This document shows, in pieces, positions 1 through 9,479 of a stretch of DNA of 64,000 bases. Numbering within the stretch: the first letter of the stretch is position 1; the number at the start of each line of letters is the position of its first letter. The stretch covers positions 99,458 to 163,457 of the forward strand of contig CAKRRN010000002.1 of assembly GCA_934394435.1 (NCBI GenBank), given 5' to 3'. The DNA is from an uncultured Bacteroidaceae bacterium (GTDB lineage: Bacteria; Bacteroidota; Bacteroidia; Bacteroidales; Bacteroidaceae). A model generated the notes under the pieces. It saw only the letters and a list, made by a program, of their open reading frames with translations. It did not search any database and was not told where the DNA came from. The position numbers were made by a program, and so were the translations under genes.

Positions 1-558
1 AGGGTTTATTGTGCCGAGAACGTTGCTCACATGTGCTACACTTACCAAACGCGTGCGTTTACTAAAGAGTGCTTCCAAACTGTCGAGACACAGATGGCCA
101 TCGTCAGTCATAGGAATGACGCGGATGCGAATCCCTTGTCTGTCTTGCAGTAATTGCCAGGGGACAATATTGCTATGGTGCTCCATCGCACTCACTATCA
201 CCTCGTCGCCTTCATGCATGAAAGCCTGACCGAAGCAAGTTGCCACAAGATTGATGCTCTCAGTAGTGCCACGTGTGAAAATAATCTCTGAACTGCTATG
301 TGCGCCAATGAAGTGTTGCACTATCTCACGCGACTGCTCATGCAGGTCGGTTGCTTGCTGAGAGAGGAAGTGTACACCACGATGTACATTCGCATTTACG
401 TTATAATACTCATCCACCATAGATTCCACTACAAGGCGTGGCTTTTGGGTGGTGGCGGCATTATCCAAATAGACAAGCGGATACTTTTCGTAGACCATTC
501 TGCCCAGGATGGGAAAATCGGCGCGAATCTGTTCTATATCGTACGGTTTTATTTGCAT
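1..558 (-). CDS. sufS: Cysteine desulfurase SufS, N-terminal part (runs off left edge)
   Basis: PLP-dependent desulfurase that takes sulfur from cysteine and passes it to the SufBCD scaffold for Fe-S cluster assembly in the cytoplasm. Only the first 186 residues are in the window. They carry the family's YLDNAATTQKP motif (residues 30-40), the VHRGVH stretch near 58-63, and the SAMEHHSN motif that stacks on PLP (123-130). The PLP lysine and the catalytic cysteine would lie outside the window. The ATG at 556-558 lies inside the end of sufD (10-base overlap), which supports translational coupling. It is the last visible gene of the suf block. Confidence 0.95.
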   Translation of the reverse strand, partial: MQIKPYDIEQIRADFPILGRMVYEKYPLVYLDNAATTQKPRLVVESMVDEYYNVNANVHRGVHFLSQQATDLHEQSREIVQHFIGAHSSSEIIFTRGTTESINLVATCFGQAFMHEGDEVIVSAMEHHSNIVPWQLLQDRQGIRIRVIPMTDDGHLCLDSLEALFSKRTRLVSVAHVSNVLGTINP

Positions 559-1769
559 AGCTTACATCCCTCACATTTCGACAGTTCACCACGTAGCCGT
601 TTGTCAACTTGTACCTGTAGACGGTCACGAAGCGTTTCTTGTGGAATATTATCTATAACTTCTGTGATAAAAGCAGATTTGAGCAACAGACGTGCCTCAT
701 GTTCAGAAATACCGCGTTGACGCATGTAGAACAGGGCTGCGTCATCAATCTGTCCAACGGTGCTACCATGGCTACACTTTACGTCATCTGCATATATCTC
801 AAGCATAGGCTGTGTGTACATGCGAGCTGTCTTGGCAGAGCATAGATTTGCATTCGTTTCCTGGCTGACGGTCTTTTGGGCATTGGAGCGTACAAGAATC
901 CTTCCTGCAAAAGCTCCTACAGCGCTATCATCGAGCACATATTTGTATAGTTCACGACTGGTACAGTGTCCTACCTGATGGTCAATCAACGTGTTGTTGT
1001 CCACTCGTTGCATCTTGTCGGCAATCACACATCCATTCAGGGTTATTTCAGAGCCTTCGCCTTGCAACTGGACATCGAGCCTGTTGCGTGTATGCCCGTT
1101 GAATAAGGTAAGTGTGGTATGACTTACCTGGCAGTCTTTACCCTGACGAATAAAGACATTTGAATATCTGGTGCAGAGCAGATGAGTCTCCTCTATCTCG
1201 TAGATATTTAGGTGGCTTCCATCACCAGCAATCACCTCTATAACCTGATTTGTCAAGAATCGATGTTGGTCATGGGCACGCTCGGTGATAACGATATCTG
1301 CTTGCGAACATTCGTCCATGACAATCAGCAGACGACGGTTTACCATCACATTATCCACTGTTCCCTTGAGCAAGTGACTAATCTGGATTGGATTGTCAAG
1401 ACGAGCATTTCGTGGAACATGGATAACAAGAGCATCCACCGAAAGCATAGTGTTTAAATTCACGACCGAATCATCTGTATCTGCCAAACTTCCATAATAG
1501 GCCGCCACTTGTTTGTCCGTCTGTGACAACTTACTACAGAATGGAATGTCAGTCATTTGCAATGGTGCAAGGCTGATACCGTAGTTGGGCGAAAAATCTG
1601 TCTGAACATCTGTGTATTTATAACGTTCCTGTTTGCTTGACGGAAATCCTTTGGCACAGAAATTCTCAAATGCCGAGTCGCGTACGGCATTCATAATGGG
1701 ACAACTCCGTTCGGCAATTGTATTAGATGCCTCACGGTAAAAATCTATATATTGTCTTTCTGAGTTCAC
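549..1769 (-). CDS. sufD: Fe-S cluster assembly protein SufD
   Basis: Scaffold partner of SufB and SufC; the SufBC2D complex builds [Fe-S] clusters with sulfur from SufS. 406 residues, normal for the family. The C-terminal SufBD beta-helix core is recognisable, including the conserved stretch DDVKCSHGSTVGQID and the following FYMRQRGIS...EARLLL. The start is a GTG whose last bases overlap the sufC TGA in a four-base GTGA arrangement; its own end overlaps the start of sufS. The protein ends in a short cysteine-rich tail, CEGCKLC (C-x2-C-x2-C). Confidence 0.96.
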   Translation of the reverse strand: MNSERQYIDFYREASNTIAERSCPIMNAVRDSAFENFCAKGFPSSKQERYKYTDVQTDFSPNYGISLAPLQMTDIPFCSKLSQTDKQVAAYYGSLADTDDSVVNLNTMLSVDALVIHVPRNARLDNPIQISHLLKGTVDNVMVNRRLLIVMDECSQADIVITERAHDQHRFLTNQVIEVIAGDGSHLNIYEIEETHLLCTRYSNVFIRQGKDCQVSHTTLTLFNGHTRNRLDVQLQGEGSEITLNGCVIADKMQRVDNNTLIDHQVGHCTSRELYKYVLDDSAVGAFAGRILVRSNAQKTVSQETNANLCSAKTARMYTQPMLEIYADDVKCSHGSTVGQIDDAALFYMRQRGISEHEARLLLKSAFITEVIDNIPQETLRDRLQVQVDKRLRGELSKCEGCKLCK

Positions 1770-2518
1770 ACTCCTACCTCCTCCTTTATCCAGTCAAAAC
1801 CACGATTCTCTATTTCAAGTGCTAACTCTGGTCCAGCGGTCTTTACGATGCGTCCATCAATAAGCACGTGTACGATGTCTGGTTTCAGGTAATCCAGCAA
1901 ACGCTGGTAGTGAGTAATAACAATGGCACTGGACTGGGGGGTGCGAAGCTTGTTGAAACCTTCAGCCACGATGCGAAGAGCATCCACATCGAGACCAGAG
2001 TCAGTCTCGTCTAGTATGCTGAGCGTAGGCTCAAGCATGGCCATTTGAAATATCTCGTTGCGTTTTTTCTCACCTCCAGAGAAGCCTTCGTTTACGCTTC
2101 GACTTGTAAGCTTGCTGTCCAGTTCTACAATTTTACGCTTCTCACGCATAAGTTTAAGGAAGTCTCCAGCCGAGAGTTGCTCCTCGCCATGATACTTGCG
2201 TTTGGCGTTCAAAGCGGCACGCATGAAGTTGACCATACTTACTCCAGGTATCTCCACAGGTTGCTGAAAACTGAGAAAGATACCCTCATGAGCACGTTCC
2301 TCTGGTTTCAGAGTCAAAAGATCTTTTCCATTGTACGTAATACTACCAGCAGTAACTTCGTAAGCAGGGTGTCCCACGATAACGTTGCTGAGCGTACTCT
2401 TGCCCGCTCCATTAAGTCCCATGATGGCATGTACCTCACCATCTTTGACAGTAAGGTTCACTCCCTTCAATATTTCCTTGCCATTGATGCTGGCATGTAG
2501 GTTCTCTATCTTTAGCAT
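1766..2518 (-). CDS. sufC: Fe-S cluster assembly ATPase SufC
   Basis: ABC-type ATPase of the SufBCD complex, cytoplasmic. 250 residues. Walker A GLNGAGKST is at residues 34-42, the ABC signature FSGGE at 146-150, and Walker B LSILDE near 166-171 followed by DSGLD. I chose the ATG at 2516-2518 (MLKIENLHA) because it matches the usual SufC start; a longer frame to 2581 adds residues without similarity. It lies between sufB (79 bases upstream) and sufD (overlapping). Confidence 0.97.
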   Translation of the reverse strand: MLKIENLHASINGKEILKGVNLTVKDGEVHAIMGLNGAGKSTLSNVIVGHPAYEVTAGSITYNGKDLLTLKPEERAHEGIFLSFQQPVEIPGVSMVNFMRAALNAKRKYHGEEQLSAGDFLKLMREKRKIVELDSKLTSRSVNEGFSGGEKKRNEIFQMAMLEPTLSILDETDSGLDVDALRIVAEGFNKLRTPQSSAIVITHYQRLLDYLKPDIVHVLIDGRIVKTAGPELALEIENRGFDWIKEEVGV

Positions 2519-2597
2519 AAGAATTCTTGTTCTTCCTTTTACAAAACCTTGTCCATAGTATTGTTCAATCACTCTATCCAAAGAGAGTGTGAAATGC

Positions 2598-4043
2598 TTA
2601 TCCTACCGACCCTTCGAGCGACACGCCCAGGAGTTTCTGGGCCTCCACAGCAAACTCCATGGGGAGCTTCTTGATGACCTCCTTGGCGTAACCGTTAACG
2701 ATTAAACTTACAGCTTCTTCTGTGTCAATGCCACGCTGGTTACAATAGAAGAGCTGGTCCTCTGATATCTTGCTGGTGGTAGCCTCATGTTCCACAATGG
2801 CTGTGTCATTGTGTACATCCATGTATGGGAATGTATGAGCTCCACATTTGTCTCCCAACAAAAGCGAATCACAGCTACTATAGTTTCGCGCATTTTCGGC
2901 GGTTGAAGCTACCTTGACCAAACCTCGATACGCATTTTGGCTGTGACCGGCGCTGATACCTTTGCTGATAATGGTACTTTTCGTATTGCGTCCGATATGT
3001 ATCATTTTGGTGCCTGTGTCTGCCTGCTGAAAGTTATTGGTCACAGCCACACTATAGAACTCTGCTTGTGAGTCATCACCTTGGAGCACACAACTGGGAT
3101 ATTTCCATGTAATGGCACTTCCTGTTTCTACTTGAGTCCAGGAAAGCCGGCTACGCGCTCCACGCAAATGTCCACGCTTGGTTACGAGGTTAAGTACACC
3201 TCCTTGTCCGTTGGCATCGCCAGGATACCAATTCTGCACAGTGCTGTATTTGACTTCTGCATCCTGCATGACCACAATCTCCACAATAGCAGCGTGAAGC
3301 TGGTTCTCATCGCGCATAGGTGCGGTACAGCCTTCAAGGTAACTGACGTAGGCGTTATCATCGCATACGATGAGCGTGCGCTCAAATTGTCCTGTACCAC
3401 GGGCGTTGATGCGGAAGTATGTGCTCAACTCCATAGGGCAGCGAACACCCTTAGGAATGTATACGAAAGAGCCATCGCTAAATACAGCGGAATTGAGTGC
3501 GGCAAAGAAGTTATCCTTGTAAGACACCACAGATCCCAGATACTGGCGTACCAGATCTGGATGATTTCTTACGGCCTCGCTGATGGAGCAAAAGATAATG
3601 CCCATCTGCTGCAGTTTGTCTCTGAATGTGGTTTTAACACTCACAGAGTCCATTACTGCATCTACAGCCATACCGCTCAATGCCATACGTTCCTCAAGAG
3701 GAATGCCCAGTTTGTCAAAAGTCTTCACCAATTCAGGATCCATCTCCTTCGCACCATCTGACGCTTTCTTTTGCGTAGGGTCTGCATAGTAGGAAATGTC
3801 TTGATAGTCTATCTTGGGCATGTGTAAATGTCCCCAGGTAGGTTCCTCAAGTGTCTGCCAGTATTGGAATGCTTTTAGGCGAAAATCAAGCAACCAGTCT
3901 GGCTCGCCTTTCTTTTTTGAAATAAGACGAACCACATCCTCTGACAAACCTTTATCTATAATATCTGTTTGCACATTGGTGGTAAAGCCATAAGCATACT
4001 TCTTGGATGCCACCTCACGCACAAAACTGTTCTTGTCCTCCAT
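2598..4043 (-). CDS. sufB: Fe-S cluster assembly protein SufB
   Basis: Core scaffold of the SufBCD complex. 481 residues, the usual length. Conserved SufB segments are visible: PEWLLDFRLKAF-like opening near residue 48, the GSVVSYKDNFFAALNSAVFSDGSFVYIPKGV block, the YLEGCTAPMRDENQLHAA block, and the C-terminal EHEATTSKISEDQLFYCNQRG stretch. The gene follows the cvpA-like gene by 13 bases on the same strand, so it probably belongs to the long transcript that starts at rimP, though an internal promoter cannot be excluded. Confidence 0.97.
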   Translation of the reverse strand: MEDKNSFVREVASKKYAYGFTTNVQTDIIDKGLSEDVVRLISKKKGEPDWLLDFRLKAFQYWQTLEEPTWGHLHMPKIDYQDISYYADPTQKKASDGAKEMDPELVKTFDKLGIPLEERMALSGMAVDAVMDSVSVKTTFRDKLQQMGIIFCSISEAVRNHPDLVRQYLGSVVSYKDNFFAALNSAVFSDGSFVYIPKGVRCPMELSTYFRINARGTGQFERTLIVCDDNAYVSYLEGCTAPMRDENQLHAAIVEIVVMQDAEVKYSTVQNWYPGDANGQGGVLNLVTKRGHLRGARSRLSWTQVETGSAITWKYPSCVLQGDDSQAEFYSVAVTNNFQQADTGTKMIHIGRNTKSTIISKGISAGHSQNAYRGLVKVASTAENARNYSSCDSLLLGDKCGAHTFPYMDVHNDTAIVEHEATTSKISEDQLFYCNQRGIDTEEAVSLIVNGYAKEVIKKLPMEFAVEAQKLLGVSLEGSVG

Positions 4044-4056
4044 CTAAATATTATCC

Positions 4057-4539
4057 TTATGACTGTTCACTATCGGAGTCTAACGCATTGTAAACCCAGA
4101 CGGGTACTTCTCTCAGAATGGAGCAAAAACGTGAATGCTCCATCGTCTGCTGCCCGATGACACCTATTGCTGACAGCATCCATACCATTGCACCCATAAC
4201 AAATGCATACTTGAAGAAGCCTATTACCGCCCCACACATTTTATTGAACGTACCTATGACAAATAGTTTGTCAAGTACTGTGGAAGTGATCTCACCCAGG
4301 ATTCCCAACACAATAGGAACACCTATCCAGATGAGCACGAAACAGACACCGTTTACTAATGTGGGGTGCTTGGACTCAGGAGCCAAAGAGGTCCCGAGCA
4401 CCGAGCAGAAAGCCTTTGCCAGTAGGAACCCTATAAAGAGTCCCACAAGAGATACTGCCTGACGCACCATACCACGATGCCATCCTTTAAGTACGCCAAG
4501 CATCCATAGCACCACTATAATCCAATCCACCGCGAGCAT
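4057..4539 (-). CDS. CvpA family membrane protein
   Basis: 160-residue integral membrane protein of the CvpA/colicin V production family. About four hydrophobic segments are visible (near residues 3-20, 26-48, 66-88 and 101-125). The opening VDWIIVVLWMLGVLKGWHRGMVRQAVSLVGL shows the typical D-x(n)-GxxxGxxRQ pattern of the family. It sits between infB (29 bases) and sufB (13 bases). The molecular role of CvpA proteins is poorly defined, so I give only the family. Confidence 0.88.
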   Translation of the reverse strand: MLAVDWIIVVLWMLGVLKGWHRGMVRQAVSLVGLFIGFLLAKAFCSVLGTSLAPESKHPTLVNGVCFVLIWIGVPIVLGILGEITSTVLDKLFVIGTFNKMCGAVIGFFKYAFVMGAMVWMLSAIGVIGQQTMEHSRFCSILREVPVWVYNALDSDSEQS

Positions 4540-4568
4540 TTATGCACTCATCCTTTCTCTCTATCTTT

Positions 4569-7424
4569 TTACAGCTTTGCCTTAACTTCTATCTCTTGGA
4601 AGGTCTCGATAATATCTCCTTCGCGCAAGTCATTGTAATTCACCAGAGATATGCCACATTCGAAGTTCGTGGTAACCTCCTTTACATCATCTTTGAAGCG
4701 CTTCAGAGCGTTGATGGCTCCTGTGAAGACCACAATACCATCGCGGATGACACGTGCCTTGTTGGAACGGCTGACCTTACCTTCTATCACGTAAGCACCT
4801 GCCACTGTGCCGACTTTACTGATGTGGTAAACCTGACGTACTTCCACCTGAGCTGTAACCTCTTCTTTAATCTCGGGAGAGAGCATGCCTTCCATAGCAT
4901 CCTTCACTTCCTCGATTGCATCGTAGATCACGCTGTAGAGACGAATGTCAACGCCCATTTGGTCTGCCAACTTACGAGCTGCAGCAGAGGGACGCACCTG
5001 GAAACCGACGATAAAGCAGTTGTCTGCTGCAGCTGCCATGTTCACATCGCTTTCGCTAATTTGACCCACAGCCTTGTAGATGACATTAACTTGTATCTTC
5101 TCTGTTGACAGTTTTATGAGTGAGTCACTCAAGGCCTCAATAGAACCGTCCACGTCACCCTTGACAATCAGATTCATCTCCTTGAAGTCACCTAAGGCGA
5201 TACGACGACCCAGCTCGTTCAGGTCAAAGCGCTTCATGGTACGCAGTCCCTGTTCACGAGCCAGTTGCTCACGTTTGTTTGCTATTTCGCGTGCTTCCTG
5301 ATCTGTGTCCATCACATGGAAGGTGTCACCAGCTTGTGGAGCGCCATTCAGTCCGAGTACGGTAGCTGCTTGAGCAGGACCGATCTCTTTTACACGCTGA
5401 CCACGTTCGTTAAGCATGGCTTTTACACGACCGTAGTTAATGCCAGCCAGCATGATGTCTCCTACATGCAAGGTTCCATTACTTACCAGAACGGTTGCGA
5501 CGTAACCACGTCCCTTATCCAAACTTGATTCAATGATAGAGCCTGTTGCTTTGCGATTAGGATTAGCCTTCAAGTCAAGCATCTCTGCTTCCAGAAGTAC
5601 CTTTTCCAGAAGTTCCTTTACTCCAGTACCTTTCTTTGCGCTAATGTCTTGGCTCTGATATTTACCACCCCATTCTTCTACAAGGAAGTTCATGGCAGCC
5701 AATCCTTCTTTGATTCTGTCAGGGTTAGCATTGGGCTTGTCAACTTTGTTGATAGCAAAGACGATAGGCACGTTTGCGGCTGTGGCATGTGCGATGGCTT
5801 CTTTGGTCTGTGGCATAATGTCGTCATCAGCAGCAATGATGATGATTGCAATATCCGTTACCTGTGCACCACGTGCACGCATAGCGGTGAATGCTTCATG
5901 ACCAGGTGTATCCAAGAATGTCACATGGCGTCCGTCCTCTAATGTCACATTGTAGGCTCCAATGTGCTGCGTAATGCCTCCTGCCTCTCCAGCAATAACA
6001 TTTGTCTGGCGAATATAGTCGAGCAAGGAGGTCTTACCATGGTCAACATGTCCCATTACTGTTACGATAGGAGCACGAGGTACCAAGTCTTCTTCGTCAT
6101 CTTCAATCTCGTTGACTGCTTCGCTCACCTCTGCACTCACGTACTCGGTGGTGAATCCGAATTCCTCTGCAACGAGGTTGATGGTTTCTGCATCCATACG
6201 TTGGTTGATGCTGACCATGATGCCGATGCTCATGCAGGTGGCTATCACTTGTGTGACGGGCACATTCATCATGGTTGCCAATTCGTTGGCAGTCACGAAC
6301 TCTGTCAGCTTGAGCACTTTGCTCTCTGCTGCCTGTGCCTCCATCTCATTCTCAACTCCTTGGCGTATGGCGTCACGCTTTTCGCGGCGATACTTTGCAC
6401 CCTTGCCTACCTTATTGTTCTTGTTGGTCAGACGTGCCAAAGTCTCGCGTACCTGCTTTGCAACTTCCTCGTCACTCACTTCCACTGGTTGTGGAGCAGG
6501 AGCTGGCTTGCGCTGGTTCTTATTTTTGTTCTTGTTCTTTCCGCCACCATTTTGCTGGCCGTTATTTCCCTTGCGTTGTCCATTTTGGTCTTGCACTTGG
6601 TTGGCTACAGCATTTACATCCACACGTTCTTTGCCTACGCGCACTCTCTTCTTGCGCTCTGCGTTTCCAGATGCATTCTGTCCATTTCCACCTTGATGGC
6701 TACGTTCGTCTCGTTCACGACGTTTCTCATCGCGACTCTTCTTGCGTGGACGTGTGCTTGAATTGATGGACGAAAGGTCTATCTTGCCCAGCACCTTGGG
6801 TGCGGAAAGTGTTGCAGTATTCAGTCTGTATGCTCCGTTCACTTCAGAGCCCATAGCGGCAGCCCTTGCTTCTGTACTCTGCTTGGCAGGTGTTTCTACC
6901 GTGGTGGCCGTTTCCACCTTTTCCTCTACGGGCGCTACCTTTTCTTTTGCTTCAGGCATGGGTTCTGGTGTAGGTTGGGCTGTAGCCTGCTGTTCCACCT
7001 TAGGTTGAGGTTGGGGTTGTGGCTGCTCAATAGTCTGGGTCTTTTTCCCCTCTTCCTTTTCTGCCTGTTGTTTTACTTTCTTCACAGGCAAACCGTCTTT
7101 CCCCAAGTCTATATGACCGACTACCTTATAGGTAGCTTTTGGCTTGGATGCTGATGCGGAAGTTTCTTCTGCCTGGCGTTTTTGTTTGGATGCCTCTTTG
7201 CGTTCCTTGGATTTCTCCTGTCTGGTCTGTATCAGCTGAGTTGCTTCCGAACGTAACCCTTTGTCCGAGCTAAATTCCTTTTGTAAGAGCTCGTACTGTT
7301 GTTCTGTTATCTTACAGTTAGGGCTGTTTTCCACATCCTCATATCCTTTCTTTTTCAGAAAATCCACTGCTGTCTGCAGGCCGATATTGAATTCCTTTGT
7401 TACCTTATTTAATCTAACGCTCAT
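4569..7424 (-). CDS. infB: Translation initiation factor IF-2
   Basis: GTPase that places initiator tRNA on the 30S subunit and promotes subunit joining. 951 residues. An IF2_N domain is at residues 1-55; a long low-complexity basic and proline/glutamine-rich linker fills about 70-330; a second IF2_N-like domain follows near 360-430. The G domain carries GHVDHGKTSLLDYIR (G1), DTPGHEAF (G3) and NKVDKP (G4), followed by domains II-IV. It lies between nusA and the cvpA-like gene in the same order as in other Bacteroidales. Confidence 0.98.
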   Translation of the reverse strand: MSVRLNKVTKEFNIGLQTAVDFLKKKGYEDVENSPNCKITEQQYELLQKEFSSDKGLRSEATQLIQTRQEKSKERKEASKQKRQAEETSASASKPKATYKVVGHIDLGKDGLPVKKVKQQAEKEEGKKTQTIEQPQPQPQPKVEQQATAQPTPEPMPEAKEKVAPVEEKVETATTVETPAKQSTEARAAAMGSEVNGAYRLNTATLSAPKVLGKIDLSSINSSTRPRKKSRDEKRRERDERSHQGGNGQNASGNAERKKRVRVGKERVDVNAVANQVQDQNGQRKGNNGQQNGGGKNKNKNKNQRKPAPAPQPVEVSDEEVAKQVRETLARLTNKNNKVGKGAKYRREKRDAIRQGVENEMEAQAAESKVLKLTEFVTANELATMMNVPVTQVIATCMSIGIMVSINQRMDAETINLVAEEFGFTTEYVSAEVSEAVNEIEDDEEDLVPRAPIVTVMGHVDHGKTSLLDYIRQTNVIAGEAGGITQHIGAYNVTLEDGRHVTFLDTPGHEAFTAMRARGAQVTDIAIIIIAADDDIMPQTKEAIAHATAANVPIVFAINKVDKPNANPDRIKEGLAAMNFLVEEWGGKYQSQDISAKKGTGVKELLEKVLLEAEMLDLKANPNRKATGSIIESSLDKGRGYVATVLVSNGTLHVGDIMLAGINYGRVKAMLNERGQRVKEIGPAQAATVLGLNGAPQAGDTFHVMDTDQEAREIANKREQLAREQGLRTMKRFDLNELGRRIALGDFKEMNLIVKGDVDGSIEALSDSLIKLSTEKIQVNVIYKAVGQISESDVNMAAAADNCFIVGFQVRPSAAARKLADQMGVDIRLYSVIYDAIEEVKDAMEGMLSPEIKEEVTAQVEVRQVYHISKVGTVAGAYVIEGKVSRSNKARVIRDGIVVFTGAINALKRFKDDVKEVTTNFECGISLVNYNDLREGDIIETFQEIEVKAKL

Positions 7425-7472
7425 TCTGTCTCCTTAATTCTACTTTGCTTTGTTTCTCTCTGCGCTGTCTTC

Positions 7473-8726
7473 TCATTCAAACTCGGAGGCCAGAATTCTC
7501 AAAACCTCGTCTACGGTTTCCTCTTCCAAGTCTGCACGCTGTATAATCATCTCGCGAGGGGCACCCAGCACGTCACGGGCAGTTGAAAAACCAATCTTCT
7601 TCAATTCATCTATAATCCAGGGTTCAATATCATCTTTGAACTCATCCAGGCTCACATCGTCGTTGTCTGCATTATCTACTTCGCGGAACACATCTATCGT
7701 ATATCCTGTCAGCATGCTTGCAAGTTTTATGTTCAAGCCGCCTTTACCTATTGCCAAAGAAACCTGGTCTGGATCCAAATATACCTCAGCCTTGTGTTCT
7801 TCTTCGTTCAGTACCACGCTGTTCACCGTAGCTGGTCCCAGAGCACGTGTTATCATCAGTTGTGGATTAGAAGTCCAGCAAACTACATCGATATTTTCAC
7901 CACGCAATTCACGCACAATGCCGTGCACACGACTTCCTCTCACACCTACACAGGCGCCTACTGGGTCAATGCGGTCATCGTAACTCTCCACTGCCACTTT
8001 GGCGCGTTCGCCAGGGATGCGAGCCACCTTGTGGATAGTTATCAGGCCGTCTTGAATTTCTGGCACTTCAGCCTCAAGCATTCTTTGTAAGAAAGCGGGG
8101 TCTGTACGACTTAGGATGATGCGGGGAGTGCCATTGGAGTTGTCTACACGAGAGATGACAGCACGAGCCGTTTCTCCTTTGTGGAAGAAATCTCCTGGAA
8201 TCTGCTCTGTACGAGGCAGCAACAGTTCGTTGTTCTCATCGTCAATGAGTAAGGTCTCGCGTTTCCAAGTCTGATAGACTTCAGCGGTTACTACCTCACC
8301 GATGCGGTCTTTATATTGATTGTACAGGGTATCATGCTCCAGCTCAAGAATACGGCTTGCCAATGTCTGACGAAGAGTCAGAATGGCACGTCGTCCAAAG
8401 TCGGAGAACTTCACCAGCTGGCTTACTTCTTCGCCCACCTCATAGTCAGGCTCTACAGAGCGTGCTTCGGTAAGAGAAATCTCCAGATTGGGGTCCTTAA
8501 CCTCACCGTCAGGAACAACCTTACGGTTTCGGTAGATTTCGAAATCGCCCTTATCAGGGTTTACAATCACGTCATAATTCTCATCCGAACCATGAATCTT
8601 GGCTATCACGCTGCGGAAGCATTCCTCCAATACGCTCACCAATGTGGCTCTGTCAATGTTTTTGGTCTCTTTAAACTCTGCAAAGGAGTCTATGAGATTC
8701 ACTGTTTCAGAAGTCTTTGTTGCCAT
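7473..8726 (-). CDS. nusA: Transcription termination/antitermination protein NusA
   Basis: RNA polymerase-binding factor for pausing, termination and antitermination. 417 residues: NusA N-terminal domain (1-125), S1 domain (about 130-200, GEVVTAEVYQTWKRETLLI), and KH domains with the diagnostic DPVGACVGVRGSRV and DQVSLAIGKGGLNIKLA motifs. A short C-terminal helical domain ends the protein; the acidic repeats of E. coli NusA are absent, as is usual in this phylum. It is 12 bases downstream of rimP. Confidence 0.98.
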   Translation of the reverse strand: MATKTSETVNLIDSFAEFKETKNIDRATLVSVLEECFRSVIAKIHGSDENYDVIVNPDKGDFEIYRNRKVVPDGEVKDPNLEISLTEARSVEPDYEVGEEVSQLVKFSDFGRRAILTLRQTLASRILELEHDTLYNQYKDRIGEVVTAEVYQTWKRETLLIDDENNELLLPRTEQIPGDFFHKGETARAVISRVDNSNGTPRIILSRTDPAFLQRMLEAEVPEIQDGLITIHKVARIPGERAKVAVESYDDRIDPVGACVGVRGSRVHGIVRELRGENIDVVCWTSNPQLMITRALGPATVNSVVLNEEEHKAEVYLDPDQVSLAIGKGGLNIKLASMLTGYTIDVFREVDNADNDDVSLDEFKDDIEPWIIDELKKIGFSTARDVLGAPREMIIQRADLEEETVDEVLRILASEFE

Positions 8727-8738
8727 TATGTTATTTTC

Positions 8739-9206
8739 TTATTTTACTTTTATCAGATACTTGGTAAATGCCACTTCATCAAAATTGAAATGTCTGTCCA
8801 CCAATTTGTTCACGGGGCGTTTGCGTCCCTCTTCTTTCACTTTTTCCATTGCCTCGATAGTGAATCCTGTCTCATCAACGTCTTTTAGTTGCCCACGCCA
8901 TTTGTGTCCATCCAAAGTCTGTGTCTCAACATCGTGGCCCACATGTATTTCGTATTGACGCTTCACGCGAAATGGTTGTCCCAGTCCTGCACTACCGACC
9001 TCCAGTTCATAGTCTTCTTCTTCCCGGCTTATTTGTGATTCGATATAGCGACTCAAGTCTGCACAATCCTCAATCCATACACCTTCTGCGTGGTCTATCT
9101 CCACAGATATCCTGTCATCTGCGCTGACATCCAAGTCTACCAGGAAGTAGTCTTTACCTTCCAGCCATTCTTCAACAGCTTTTTGAACTGCAATTTTGTT
9201 AATCAT
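8739..9206 (-). CDS. rimP: Ribosome maturation factor RimP
   Basis: Assists 30S subunit maturation. 155 residues from the ATG at 9204-9206 (MINKIAVQKAV); a longer frame to 9311 would cover the promoter and is rejected. The family pattern LEVGSAGLGQPFRVKRQYEIHVG (RimP motif SPGxxRPL/F-like) is at about residues 76-99, and a C-terminal SH3-like domain follows. First gene of the rimP-nusA-infB block. Confidence 0.93.
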   Translation of the reverse strand: MINKIAVQKAVEEWLEGKDYFLVDLDVSADDRISVEIDHAEGVWIEDCADLSRYIESQISREEEDYELEVGSAGLGQPFRVKRQYEIHVGHDVETQTLDGHKWRGQLKDVDETGFTIEAMEKVKEEGRKRPVNKLVDRHFNFDEVAFTKYLIKVK

Positions 9207-9240
9207 GTATTCTCTGTATATATACTGTGTATAAAGAAAA

Positions 9241-9265
9241 GTGAGGAACTTGTCAAGCCCCTCAC
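9241..9265 (-). other. Stem-loop in the rimP leader
   Basis: Six-base inverted repeat GTGAGG/CCTCAC at 9241-9246 and 9260-9265 with an inner CTTG/CAAG pairing. It lies between the predicted promoter (9282-9312) and the rimP start, so it would be in the 5' leader of the operon mRNA. Its role (autoregulation, attenuation or none) is not shown. Confidence 0.45.
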
Positions 9266-9281
9266 ATTCACCTTTCAGCGA

Positions 9282-9312
9282 CAAAGATACGCTTTTCCGC
9301 TGAACGTACAAA
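9282..9312 (-). promoter_or_regulatory. Promoter of the rimP-nusA-infB block
   Basis: On the minus strand TATCTTTG (9282-9289) fits the Bacteroidetes -7 consensus TAnnTTTG, and TTTG (9309-9312) lies exactly 19 bases upstream as a -33 element. Predicted leader about 70 nt. Confidence 0.8.
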
Positions 9313-9386
9313 GTTTTAGGTGAAAAAAAAGTCTTCTGATGTTACCACTACAGCATTTAGACACGTTTTTTCCCCTAATCTCTGTC

Positions 9387-9417
9387 AGATACATGCAGAG
9401 GTTATCTGCATGTATCT
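9387..9417 (-). terminator. Hairpin after the GH78 gene
   Basis: Perfect 13-bp inverted repeat AGATACATGCAGA/TCTGCATGTATCT (9387-9399, 9405-9417) with a 5-base loop, about 60 bases past the stop codon of the rhamnosidase gene. There is no strong T-run on the minus strand, so the terminator role is inferred from position and stem strength. Confidence 0.6.
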
Positions 9418-9479
9418 CTGTCTGCTTTCAGTTTCTGACCATCCCGAACTGTTTCCTGTTTTGCAAACTGCTTGCTCTC

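Noticed and set aside
298..720. 140-residue plus-strand frame over sufS/sufD
   Set aside because: Antisense to two certain genes.
5964..6761. Long opposite-strand frames over infB (265 and 194 residues)
   Set aside because: They are antisense to a certain infB gene in its low-complexity linker, with no start signals or recognisable family.
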